Shown here: piece after piece, positions 23,951 to 33,957 of the stretch | Position numbering within the stretch: the first letter of the stretch is position 1 | Layout of the letters: every line of letters starts with the position of its first letter | From: Gonatopus flavifemur | Lineage: Eukaryota; Arthropoda; Insecta; Hymenoptera; Dryinidae | Direction: 5' to 3' | Assembly (NCBI GenBank): GCA_018340375.1 | Contig: JAFFJZ010000003.1 | Location: 27,714,001-27,778,000 of the forward strand | DNA: 64,000 nucleotides | Notes under the pieces: model-generated | Told to the model about the DNA's origin: nothing | Databases searched by the model: none | The model's input: only the letters and a program-made list of their open reading frames with translations | Program-made: the position numbers and the translations under genes

Positions 23951-24132
23951 CACTGAGAAAAACTCGCATCAGTTAAATTAACCAAATCAAGTCAACTGTA
24001 TTATTTTATTTGGAATAACTGAGAAATTGGTTATTGTAATTGAAAAAAAATGGATGAATTAACTACAAAAAGCAGTTGTCGTGCTTTTCAATCAACCTGA
24101 TCAATTGAAATGACTGAAAATTTCTCTGAGTG
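23951..24132. repeat. Inverted-repeat element, CACTGAGAAAAAC end
   Basis: The left end CACTGAGAAAAAC and right end TTTCTCTGAGTG are inverted complements over about 12 bp. Interior pairing is weak (AGTTAAATTAACC against GGTTGATTG). Confidence 0.5.
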
Positions 24133-24263
24133 CAAGGGAGTGGGATCAGCAAGGAGGAGTGTAATAAAAGGTCTTGATTTTCACGACCACACACATGCCC
24201 GCTTCCTATTATCCGATTTCAATAGAACTTATACCACTCTTTAATTACAAGCTTACGTAAATA

Positions 24264-24480
24264 CACGGAGAAAAATAAAGTTTTACAAATTACTACATTC
24301 CTACTGAATTAGCAGGATAGGAGAAAATATCACTGTTATTGACATAGAAGTGTAGTAAAAATGTGTAATTTATCATGCAGAACTTCGCATGCTCGGACTA
24401 AAGAACATTTTGTTAATCATTCACTTTTACTACACTGTCTACCAATAACAGTTCATTCTACTTAAACCCTCTGTATCTCC
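24264..24480. repeat. TA-CACGGAGAAAA element with internal inverted repeat
   Basis: It begins TA-CACGGAGAAAAATAAAG. The block CACTGTTATTGACATAG plus GTGTAGTAAAA (about 24331-24361) is repeated in inverted orientation at about 24425-24455. The right terminus is uncertain. Confidence 0.45.
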
Positions 24481-24915
24481 AAAACCCATCGTATGATCAA
24501 CATAAAATAGTATTCGGTTTTTTTGTCATTTCACATGAAATTCAGTTAAAAATAAGCAATTTCTACGGTCACTCTATCCCATGAATTCTACAATTTATCA
24601 GGATTTTAAAGTTATTCCCTGATAAACCTGATTACAAAGTCAGTATTAGGGTGTTGCTTGATTAAAAAGCACCATAATGATAAATTTAACTATAAGTTTT
24701 TTCCCCAATTGATTTTCAAGTAGGATAGAAATCGGAGTGAGAGGGCATTTATTACATGTCTCACTCACGGAGAAAAAAGAAATTCGCTTGGTTTATTTTA
24801 CTTGAATAGCAGATGCTTTTGCTGTGACAAAAAACTACTTGCTATCACAGCAATCTTATTAGCTACAACAGCAATTTTTTAGCTGTGACAACAGAAAATA
24901 TTTGCTCTTTCAGCA

Positions 24916-25379
24916 CGCGGAGAAAAATGCAGCTCGAAAGGATAGTAATCTTTCATAGAAAATCGGAGAATATTTCTTAAAATCTAAGAATTTTTCTTAA
25001 GTTTGTAATAAACATAAAACGGTTCACATTTCTCTTAAATATTGCTCGAAAAACAATGAAAAGTTATCAATACTTAACAAATCATAAAAACAAATATGAA
25101 ATTTTACAAAGTGAATAACAAAATTTTTGAATCTTATTTTTAAATTACAGAATTTTGTTATTCACTTTGTAAAATTTCATTCGCGACTTTTGGAAACTTC
25201 ATATTTGTTTTTATGATTTGTTAAGTATTGATAATTTTTCATTGTTTTTCGAGCAATATTCAAAAGAAATCTGAACCGTTTTATGTTCATTACAAACTCA
25301 AGAAAAATTCTTAGATTTTAAGAAATATTCTCCAATTTTCTATTAAAGATTACTATCCTTTGGAGCTGCATTTTTCTCC
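24916..25379. mobile_element. Long near-perfect hairpin element
   Basis: The left arm starting CGGAGAAAAATGCAGCTC and the right arm ending GAGCTGCATTTTTCTCC stay complementary for about 200 bp, with only scattered mismatches. The main difference is a roughly 19-nt segment (CGCGACTTTTGG region, near 25181) present only in the right arm. The two arms meet around AATTTTTGAATC/AAATTACAGAATTTT, so the spacer is only about 25 bp. Confidence 0.85.
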
Positions 25380-25397
25380 TTTGCTATTCTATATATA

Positions 25398-25645
25398 CAC
25401 TGAGAAAAAAGAAGTGGTAGAATTTACATCTTGCGAAGTCAATATTTGAACGATTTCCAAAATATTTCGCGTTACCACAATTCAAGTTGATTTTATAACA
25501 GCGGATTAAAGATACAGTACAGCTGATGTAAATCTTGCATTCCCCGCTGCAAAATTAACTAAAATTGTGGTAGTTAGAACAATTTTTTTAAATCGTCCAG
25601 ACATTGACTTCACAAGATGTAAATTTTACAACTTTTTTCTCTCAG
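25398..25645. mobile_element. TA-flanked MITE, TIR CACTGAGAAAAAAG
   Basis: It follows TA at 25396-25397. The arms CACTGAGAAAAAAGAAGTGG and (inverted) CTGAGAGAAAAAAGTTGTA are followed by shared AATTTACATCTTG and GAAGTCAAT blocks. The right end is one base short of a full TIR before the following TA. Confidence 0.75.
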
Positions 25646-25866
25646 TACAATGCTGAAGGTTTGCCTGGTCCAGCAAAAAATTTGCTGCTTTAGTTAATCA
25701 TGTTACTGTTTCAACAATCCAGTTAGCTGTAGCCGCGAATTTTCAGCTAGATCAGCAGAAAGATTTGCTGTTCTGTATATAATACCTCGATTTGCTGCGT
25801 CAGCAAATTCTTCTTCTCTGTGCTATTATATTGCACAAGTATAAAAGGATTCAGTACTCTCTACAT

Positions 25867-26091
25867 TAGTGATGCCGCGAGAATCGAGAAATTCGAGACG
25901 AGACGAGAAGGCCATGGCGAGAAACGAGACAGGACGAGAAAGACTCGCCCCGAGAAATTCACGAGATGAGAATGAGTTGACGAGGAATAAAACTTAGTTT
26001 GAAGGAAAGAAAAACGATATTGTCAAGAAAAAATGTCGAGATTTCGAGACGAGAAAAAGCTTATTTCTCGTCTCGTCTCGCGGCATTACTA
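25867..26091. mobile_element. hAT-type MITE with 8-bp target duplication and GAGACGAGA repeats
   Basis: The ends TAGTGATGCCGCGAGA and TCTCGCGGCATTACTA are inverted complements with one mismatch. The octamer CTCTACAT flanks both sides (25859-25866 and 26092-26099). The interior is dominated by repeated CGAGACGAGA / CGAGAAA units, giving an unusual purine-rich strand. There is no coding capacity. Confidence 0.85.
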
Positions 26092-26907
26092 CTCTACATC
26101 CAAAAGAGTGAGAATTCCAATCTAAAGAAAATATAGGTTCCCTTCTGTTTGCCTGAAGAGTGAATTCTGACTTCAACAAAATAAAATTTTACTCCTCAAA
26201 CAGCCAAAAGGTGATCTATGTTTCTCACTTCTTCATATTCATTGAAGCACAGAATAGACTCCGAATTCTCCGAAATTTGATCTCCTTTCAATCTCATAAG
26301 GGATGCATACGCAATCAAAACGCAGCTCTACTGCAAAAATCAACAAAAAGTCAATAATTCACAATAATTTTTCTCAACATACGATTCTATGAAAATTAAA
26401 CGAAGCGAGTAATATTACATATGCATAAATAAATGATATTAAATCATATTAAGAAATGATTTCATAACATTCATAAACAATTTGTGAATAACTATATAAA
26501 TTATATAAAATTATTTGAGAATAGTCGACTTATGGTCATTATGTCTACAATTGGAATATACGAGACACGCGAGCTGAGGAGGGAAAAAAAGGCGTGGTCA
26601 AAAATAAACAGGACCACGCTGTGATACACGGTATCGACCAATGAAAACAAGTATCAGGATACAGTAGCAACAGTTACAAACGCAAGCGCTGTCAAGTCTC
26701 CCTTTGCGAGCTGGCGATAGGTTGGCGCATATAGGGATATACGATGAAAAGACGCAAACTCCATTCGACGAGAATCGTGTGTGTAATAACGATAATCGTC
26801 GCTGTATAATCGATTCGATGAAAGATAGTAAGCACGCAAATCATGACTCTCATAACTTCTCTAGCTTCTCATATCACCTGTTCAATAGCGACATGTGTAT
26901 CACAACC

Positions 26908-27151
26908 CAGACAGCACACAAGAATCCCAAATGAATTCTGAAAAAAGAACTCTTGAAGAACACAGAGTGTTCTGAATTCGATTCGTCAGACATTTGGGAG
27001 TTCCGTTCAAATTCTCAAAGAAGTCTCACAGAGTTTTAACGAAACTCGCAAACGTCTGACGAATGAAATTCCTTTGAAACTCTTTGGAACACTTTGTATT
27101 CTAAAAGAGTTCTTTTTTCAGAATCCATTTAAGATTTTTGTGTGCTATCTA
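26908..27151. mobile_element. MITE with CCAGACAGCACACAAGAAT ends
   Basis: The ends CCAGACAGCACACAAGAATC and (inverted) AGATAGCACACAAAAATC begin a long imperfect palindrome through AAATGAATTCTGAAAAAAG and CTTTTTTCAGAATCCATTT. The centre reads ACTCGCAAACGTCTGACGAA, a sequence that is split by an insertion in the related copy near 31.5-32.5 kb. Confidence 0.75.
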
Positions 27152-27175
27152 GAAACAAATGTATTCCATATGGAA

Positions 27176-27350
27176 ATCAGAGATTGGTAGTAATGATTTT
27201 TGCAATTATGATTTTGAGATTCATTACTCATTACCTTGAGAATCAGATTTTTCATTTCCCACAGTTTCAAGAAAATTCTGATTCCAGAGATAACAATAAT
27301 ACGTTCCGAAATCATTACTGAAAAGAATCATTATTGCTGATCTCTGATAG
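27176..27350. repeat. Inverted-repeat element with ATCAGAGAT ends
   Basis: ATCAGAGATTGGTAGTAATG at the left is mirrored by CATTATTGCTGATCTCTGAT at the right, with further weak pairing inside. It lies 25 bp from the preceding MITE. Confidence 0.6.
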
Positions 27351-27905
27351 AAATATGGTGAATTGTTGGATATCTATAATCTGTCACTTTTTCCACATCT
27401 ACTATTTTTATGGTTTATCAAAAGTAAATCACCTTTGCAGCAAAGGAATCCAATGAGAATATACTATTAATGCGTACAAGTATTAAATTGAGAACGTTGT
27501 TCCATTGTTGTGAGAAAAACAAGAAACGGAAGAAGCACAAGGGAAAGAAAAAAGCAATTATTTAATACTCTTTACGAAGTAAATCCTTCTTGAACATTGG
27601 TAAAAAGGACTCCAATGGAGTAACTTGCACTCCAGAAATAGTTATTCGTATACCGACTGGGCGCTGGAGTAAGAGCTACCGCGGTTGGAATAGCAGTTAC
27701 TCCTCATTTTTCTTCGTATACCTCAATGACAAAATATTCTAAGAGTACAAAATATAACAAGAAAATATAACTTCCATAAATCGTACTGAATAATCTTGTG
27801 AATTGTATACAATCCTGGTAGTCCTTTTTGCGTAAACGTGAAATATTAGCTCAAACAACTTAATCCACATTTTCTGTCTCTCGATATTCTTCGGACAAGC
27901 TTTAA

Positions 27906-28015
27906 GGAGATACTATTTAGCCGAATCTTTCGTGTAAAATTACTCCAAAATATTCAAGTATTTTGAAGAAATTATACAGGAAAGATTTGGCTAAAGTTCC
28001 GGCGCTAGTATCCCC
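27906..28015. mobile_element. TTAA-flanked MITE, piggyBac-like
   Basis: It is bounded by TTAA at 27902-27905 and 28016-28019. The ends GGAGATACTATTTAGCC and (inverted) GGGGATACTAGCGCCGG are complementary at GATACTA, and pairing resumes through GCCAAATCTTTC. The TTAA duplication is typical of piggyBac-superfamily insertions. Confidence 0.75.
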
Positions 28016-28280
28016 TTAAAATGTTTGAATAAAAATCTCTGAACCCAAAAAAAAGTCAATATCATGAAAATTTCGAGAAACATTCACGAATGCTCGTTGA
28101 AGATTCTTTGAAGGTTCAAATGTTTACTGAATATTGATCGAATGAACTTTGAAACTCATTATCTTTGGAAGATCTCTCGAGAATGTATACAAAGATATCT
28201 TCGGAAATATCTTGAAAGATGTCTACAGAGATAAAAAAATATCGGAAGATACGAAATATTTATTAGAAAAAAGCCCTTAA

Positions 28281-28536
28281 GAGGATACCAAAGTTCCCAT
28301 TGGAGTGATTTTGTTTGCAAGAAAAAAATACTCGAAACTGAATTCACAAAAAAATTTGGAATTTCGAAAAAAACATTTGGAACAAAATTTTTTTCCGAAA
28401 TTGAAAATTCGGGCTCTATAAAGACGTAGATGAAGGCTCAAAGAATCATTCCTGAAAATTTGAGATTTTTTCGTAAATTCAATTTCGAGTATTTTGTTGC
28501 AAAAAAACTTACTCCGATGGTAAGTCTGGTATTCTC
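28281..28536. mobile_element. TTAA-flanked MITE, piggyBac-like, larger copy
   Basis: It is bounded by TTAA at 28277-28280 and 28537-28540. The ends GAGGATACCAAAGTTCCCAT and (inverted) GAGAATACCAGACTTACCAT are followed by GGAGT and AATACTCGAAACTGAATT-type arms about 70 bp long. A related block, ACTCGAAACTGAACTCA, recurs at 30493-30510. Confidence 0.75.
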
Positions 28537-28540
28537 TTAA

Positions 28541-29690
28541 TTTGTAGGAATTTGATAAAAATATGTGCAGTGAGTTGATTTCGCCTTTCAGGATTTCAAA
28601 TATCAGTGATGTCCTTCAAGCTTGAGGTTTTGATTTCAACAGCCAGTTTCTTAACCCCAAATACGCTGGACGAACAAATACCAGGTGATGAACTATGTCC
28701 GGCTCATTCAAGTTGTAAACTATGTAAATTGAACTGTCTCTCGAAGGCTCATCGAATTATCAAGTTTTTATACAAATTATACATAAAATCACATTGAATC
28801 AGATTATAGCCCCAGCCCTACCAACGAATGAGTGGTTTTTGATCGCATGTTCACGTGATTGATATAATTACAAAGTGTTCCTGGAATTTTGTCATCTTTT
28901 GATTAGTTATTTCATCCGTTAGGATTCCCTAACCACTCAACACCTTGAATTGGTCAAGATGAAGTTAAAATGACGTCAATTTTGAATAAATCCAAAAGAC
29001 CATTTTTCAGTCATTCCGAAGTTATTATTTAAATTTTCTTGTTCTCATAAGGTACAATTTGTTCTCTAGATTTTTGAATCTTTTATGCAAATCAATTAGC
29101 GTTTTGATATCTATAAGATATCTCATATATTCTAATATTGATATCTAAGACATTCGATAGACATCTAGAAACACGAAACTGTGAATGGAATCTCATAAAG
29201 AACATTAGAAAATATATTCATTCGATAAGGAAAGTGGCAGGTTATTTGAAGAATTGTTCCTCGAGAACCCTCTTCTTTACTGTCCAGCTGTGTTTTTTCC
29301 ACCTGGATATGTTTCACTCTTCTCAAATCCAAGTAGTGCAACGTCTAAATGACGTGTTCCATCAATGGCTTATGGATATCAGTGAGAAACAAAATTGTTT
29401 CAACGAATTCTACTTGCCATTTTCAGCAGATATTGTATGATAAAATACCACTAACCTTTGTCTGGGTATTGATGACGGCAGTATTGTTTCATGCATCGGA
29501 ATACCTCAAAATGACTATGGCAATCTCATCTGAAAAACGAAATTGTTCAACTTCAATATCAGTATCGTCAAGAGATATCATAAATATAATCAATCAAGCA
29601 TTGACGATCACCTCTTTCAAAATCCTATCTAGACAATCTTTTTTTTTGTATCTGTTCGAAATTTCCAGATTGAAGTAAACAGCCACTCTC
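28541..29690. other. AT-rich intergenic sequence, no gene seen
   Basis: The two overlapping plus-strand frames around 29138-29678 have no domain or splice context, and I see no repeats with clear termini. Confidence 0.4.
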
Positions 29691-31320
29691 TAAATTTCTT
29701 GGAGTGAAAAATTCACTCTTAAGGTGATACCGGCGACCCCCGAAAAAGACACGGTCAAAACTCCCTGCTAAAAATGCCGAGCAAAAACGGACAGAAAATT
29801 GTTGACAAGGTTTTGAACAGTTTCTTTCCCAGGTGATCCAGACAAAAACTGACAAACTTTCTACCCGATTTTGTCCAAAAACACAAAATGGTCACATCCT
29901 GTTAAAACCTGGCAGGGAAATTTTCATCAGGTTTCGAGTGGATATCACAGTATGTCAATTCTAAACAGAACCGGATTTTTCCGTCCGGACAAATTTATGA
30001 CAGTTTTTGACACGATATTTCGATTTGGTAATTCCAGACCAAACCGGAGAGGAAGTTTGTCATTTTTTGCCTGGATTACCTGGGAAAGAAAGCGTTCAAA
30101 GCATGACAACAATTTTCTGTTCGGTCCTGCTTGGCATTTGTAGCAGGGCTATTCTGACAAATTATTCGGAAATGAGGCAATAAAATCAAAATGTTGTGCT
30201 GTACAGACCTTTTTTAATCGATAAAGATGGACTGTACAGAGCGATATTTTGATTGTATTGCTTTATTTTCGAATAATTTGTCAGAGGTGATGAATCCCCT
30301 AAAAAGGGAGTTTTCACTCTATCAGAGTGCAATTTCAAGTCGAGTGAGATTCTCACTCTTGTTGGACTTACAGTATTTTTACTCCAAGAAATTTGATGAG
30401 TAAAACCTGACGGAACACAGTGAAAAATGAATTTTAAGAAGATGCGAGTGCAGGGGTGGCTCCATCTGATAGTATTGTTTCAGATACAGGTACTCGAAAC
30501 TGAACTCATAAAAACATCTGAAATTTTCAGAGATAAATCTTTGAAGGTTCTGTACAGGCCCAGATTACTCTCCCAAGATTCATCCTTGAAAATTTTAGAC
30601 TTTTTTTATGAGTTTAATTTCGAACTCTCTAAACTTGTTGGAGTGAAAAATTCACTGCTGAAGAGAGAAAATACTGCAAGTCCAACAAGGATGAGATTCT
30701 ATTTCTAAAGAGTGAGTTTTCACTCCATAAAAATGAAAATACTGCGAAATCAAAGTAAACTTTCAACCTACTTTGAGAGGACACCAGCGCTGGGACATTA
30801 GCAAATTCATTCTGGCGTTTTATTGCTTCATTTTCGAATAAAATGTCAGAATAAATTTGGCTAATGTCCCGGCGCTGGTATCACCTTAAAGAGTGAAATT
30901 CTCACTCCTGTTGGAGTTGCAGTAATTCCACTCTTCACATGGGATGGATTTAGAGAGCGTATTGTTGTTAGAATAAAAATGTCAAGGGATGGAGTCACCT
31001 TTGCGCTTGTATTCCCTCAAGATTCAGTATCCAAACCCGGAGAGGATTCGAATTGAAACAGATAAAAGATCGACGCAAAACCCGCATTCTCGTCTGGGTA
31101 CACCCGGTTTTAGTCCCGCGTCTATGCGGATTTTTCACCAGAGTTATTACGCGAGCACTTAGCTTTCCAAATAAAATACGCAAAATTGCATTCATCAAAA
31201 TAATATAAATTTCAAATTTAGGCTCTGTGAAGACGTTGATAAAATTTCGAAGGATCATCCCCGTGAAATTCGAATGTTTCAATGAATTTATTTCCGAGTA
31301 TTTTATTGCAAAAACAAAAA
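29690..31320. repeat. Nest of GAGTGAAAATTCACTC-type and TTAA-type fold-back repeats
   Basis: The outer arms near 29690-29740 (CTCTCTAAATTTCTTGGAGTG, shortened here) and 30890-30960 are inverted copies. Related blocks recur at 30285-30400 and 30610-30730. A TTAA-type unit (30777-30885) lies inside. Sequence from 30150 to 30290 folds on itself through TCTGACAAATTATTCG and CTGTACAG blocks. No coding sequence is recognisable. Confidence 0.5.
30777..30885. mobile_element. piggyBac-like MITE, third copy in the repeat field
   Basis: The left end GAGGACACCAGCGCTGGGAC follows TTGA (a mutated TTAA). The right end, inverted, is GGTGATACCAGCGCCGGGAC, followed by TTAA at 30886-30889. The arms pair through GACATTAGC and AAATTTATTCTG-like sequence. 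Confidence 0.7.
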
Positions 31321-31578
31321 ACGTCCTTGGATCCTGTTAAATTTTACAATGAATCTACCCCTGGTGAGAATGAAGGGTATGCAGCAACTTGGAAGAGTAA
31401 CCAAATAGTCATCTAAGCGCAATTCAGGAAGGAACTGAAACATTCCCACACTTAATTTGTTCCAATACCCTCTTTCAGAAATTCCACGTTTCTAAAAAGA
31501 ATTCTAAAAAAAGGATTAATTAAGAACTCTTTTTTTAAATTCTACAAAGCCTCTTTGTAAATTTTAACGGAACTCGCA

Positions 31579-32344
31579 ACCCATGTAACACAGAATATTC
31601 TGAGAATATTCTCACAACATCCGTAAAATGTACTTGATCGAATATTCTCACAAAGAGCGTAGGAGATTCGTAAATATTCTTAGAATATTCTCAGAACATT
31701 TGAATGAGACTGTTCCGAATATTCTAGGAACGTTCGTACAATATGCGTAAAAAGTTTGTAGGGAGATTGATGAGCAGCGCATGCGCAGATATCGTGATGA
31801 CATGAATCCATTAATGGCGGATAATGTTGTTGACAGGCTACAGACCCTTGGACAATCTATCATTTTTATTTGTGTTTTGGAAATAATAGATCTATGGTGG
31901 TGTATTTTAATATCGCAAATGTTCTCTGAGAGTGCCATGTGTGAAAAATAATTCACAAAAGTATAATAAAATATTAAGAAATACCGTATATATTATGATT
32001 GCCTGTTGCGATCATAAATATCTCATCCATCTATATGGATTCATAATATTGTTAACCATTCATGATTACAGATGTCTAATGATCAAAGAAATTGATTGTG
32101 AAGTAGTTTTTGGCGACATGCAGAAGTTTATATTGACGGGAATTCTTATTTCAACAGCATTTTTTTCTAATATTCCTACAATATCCGTGGTATAATATTC
32201 TGAGAATATTTGAAACAGTCCCATTCAAACATTCTGAGAATGCGCGTAGAATATATTCGCACGGAATCAGAATCTCCATAGAATATTCGAATATCCTCAA
32301 CGTATATTCTCAGAACATTCTCAGAACGCGCGTGTGCTACCTGG
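31579..32344. mobile_element. Non-autonomous element with AGAATATTCTGAGAATATTC repeats, inserted in another MITE
   Basis: The ends CCCATGTAACACAGAATATT and (inverted) CCCAGGTAGCACACGCGCG share about 10 of the first 13 bases. Subterminal AGAATATTCT and TTCTCAGAA repeats occur in both arms. The roughly 450-bp interior (31750-32190) is unlike the ends and has no recognisable protein. The element splits a MITE of the 26908-27151 family. Confidence 0.65.
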
Positions 32345-32558
32345 GAAATGTCTGACGAATCGGATTCTTTTCAAAACTCATTGAAAAAACTTGATATTCC
32401 AAAAAAGTTCTCAAACAGTTCTTTTCTTCGAATCCACTTGAGATTTTTGTATCTAGAGTTCTAAAAAAGTTCTTCATGAATTCATTGTATTCATCATCAG
32501 CGTATTCAGAATTTTAGTGTTATCTGGGCTATGTGGGATGTAGATTGTAGGTTTTTAC

Positions 32559-32714
32559 AGGGTGTCCCAGAACAAACTACCCACCTTTCACCAGAGTATG
32601 GTTGGTCACTCAAAAACTAAGTATCGAATCGAAAAATGTTAGATGGACAAATTGTTCAGTTTTCCCCCAGAAATAAACTGGTAGAAGGCAAGCATTTCAT
32701 TCTGGGATACCCTG
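32559..32714. mobile_element. MITE with CAGGGTGTCCCAGAA ends
   Basis: The ends CAGGGTGTCCCAGAA and TTCTGGGATACCCTG are inverted complements with one difference, 156 bp apart overall. The interior has no other strong pairing. Confidence 0.65.
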
Positions 32715-32894
32715 CAAATGTAATAGTATTATGGACATTTCGAAATCCCAACTCCCCCCCCCCCACACACACTTTTCTCGAAAAGTAATGAGTTGATGCA
32801 TCTTCTTCATGATTCACAGATGATGCATCAACTCATGATTTTTCGTTTTATTCAGTCGTTTGCGAGAGAAATGGATGGAGGGAGAGATTTGAGA

Positions 32895-33052
32895 TGGTAG
32901 GGGGTCTTTTTGCCGAAAAAGTTTTTCGCCGAATAAACATAATTCGACAATCGCTAGTCATTTCTAGAGATCACTACGAAATCTCCTAGTGATTGCTAGA
33001 GGTGACTATCGATTGTCAAATTACAGTGTATTCGGCAAAAAGACCCCCTACC
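32895..33052. mobile_element. hAT-like MITE, TIR GGTAGGGGGTCTTTTTGCCG, 8-bp target duplication
   Basis: The TIR is perfect over at least 20 bp at both ends. ATTTGAGA occurs directly outside each end (32887-32894 and 33053-33060). The interior has TAGTCATTTCTAGAGATCAC / GTGATTGCTAGAGGTGACTA, so it is near-palindromic overall. Confidence 0.85.
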
Positions 33053-33083
33053 ATTTGAGATTTCTTCGAACTTCAGAATGCTC

Positions 33084-33487
33084 CAGGGGGATGCAACTCA
33101 AATGGAAACACTTAATACATATTTGCGCGCCCTCTCAAATGCGATTTTCGTGCGAACTAAAAATCAAAATGGTGGGCAGCTAAAGCGAGTTAACCTGCAA
33201 ATTATGCTGATCAATTTGTACTTTAGAACAACAAAAGTATTTCAACAATAAAGTGTGAACGACAATTCTAAAACCATATTAGATGTGATGACTGATGATT
33301 TGGCTTTAGAATTTGGTCATTTTACACTGTATTGTTGGAATACTAATGATATTTAGAAAAAATAATAATTTTGAGGTTATGTTGGTATACTAGGCCACCA
33401 TTTTGAATTTTAGTTCGCATGAAAATCGGATTTTCAGAGGGCGCGCAAATACGTATCAAGTGTTTCCATTTGAGTTGCAACCCCCTG
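33084..33487. mobile_element. Fold-back hAT-type element (404 bp), 8-bp target duplication GAATGCTC
   Basis: GAATGCTC flanks both ends (33076-33083 and 33488-33495). The ends CAGGGGGATGCAACTC and GAGTTGCAACCCCCTG start arms that pair for about 105 bp at roughly 88% by eye, including GGAAACACTT, TTGCGCGCCCTCT and AAAATGGTGG. Complementarity resumes toward the centre (TCAACAATAAAGTGT with ACACTGTATTGTTGG). The 5'-CAGGGG end with an 8-bp duplication is typical of hAT elements. Confidence 0.85.
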
Positions 33488-33732
33488 GAATGCTCTCATT
33501 TGTTATTATTTGCCATTTTCTCACTCCCAGATCACTAACAAACCAATCAATTCATTTTTATAACTAGAAGGGCGAATCAAAAATATTTGGAGCCGGTTGA
33601 GGCAACTTTGAACAAGCTAGAACGAACACTGCTAATGTATTTTCAAAGAACTCTTTTGGAACTCTTTTACTATCTGGGCTATACCAGTGTGTATTCGTAC
33701 AGAACTCATTAAGAACTCTTGTGCTATTTGGG

Positions 33733-33957
33733 CTGCCGGGACCAGGGATGAGTTGAAGGGATTGCTAATGATATATGAAAACCATGGTCCGTATCAGGTT
33801 TTTTCTTTTGAAGAAAATTATGTGATTGGTTGAATTTTTCTTTTAAGCCAATCAGCATGGGAGGATCAACGGAAAAGGTGATACCACAAATCAGAAATTG
33901 GACCATGATTTTCGTATATCATTAGCGATCTCTTCAATTCATCTCTGCAGGGAGCTA
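33733..33957. mobile_element. MITE with GATGARTTGAAGRGATYGCTAATG arms (two copies in window)
   Basis: The left arm GATGAGTTGAAGGGATTGC and the right arm (inverted) GATGAATTGAAGAGATCGC continue through TAATGATATA and ACCATGGTCC/GGACCATGAT. The copy at 13409-13513 shares terminal and internal sequence. Confidence 0.7.

Larger units (their letters stand above)
24766..25822. mobile_element. MITE of GCTGTGACAGCAA type, split by two further MITEs
   Basis: The outer ends CACGGAGAAAAAAGAA and TTCTTCTTCTCTGTG are inverted complements. The left part (24766-24915) and right part (25650-25822) share GCTGTGACAGCAA-like motifs and TTTGCTG blocks. Between them sit two complete inverted-repeat elements (24916-25379 and 25398-25645), so the 1,057-bp span is a nest of three. 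The element at 10304-10588 is a relative. Confidence 0.65.

Noticed and set aside
29138..29678. Two overlapping plus-strand frames of 100 and 109 codons
   Set aside because: No recognisable motif, they use different phases of the same AT-rich DNA, and they stop at the edge of a repeat nest.
31648..31956. 102-codon minus-strand frame inside the 31579-32344 element
   Set aside because: No transposase or other domain is visible, and it overlaps the element's repeated AATATTCT ends.
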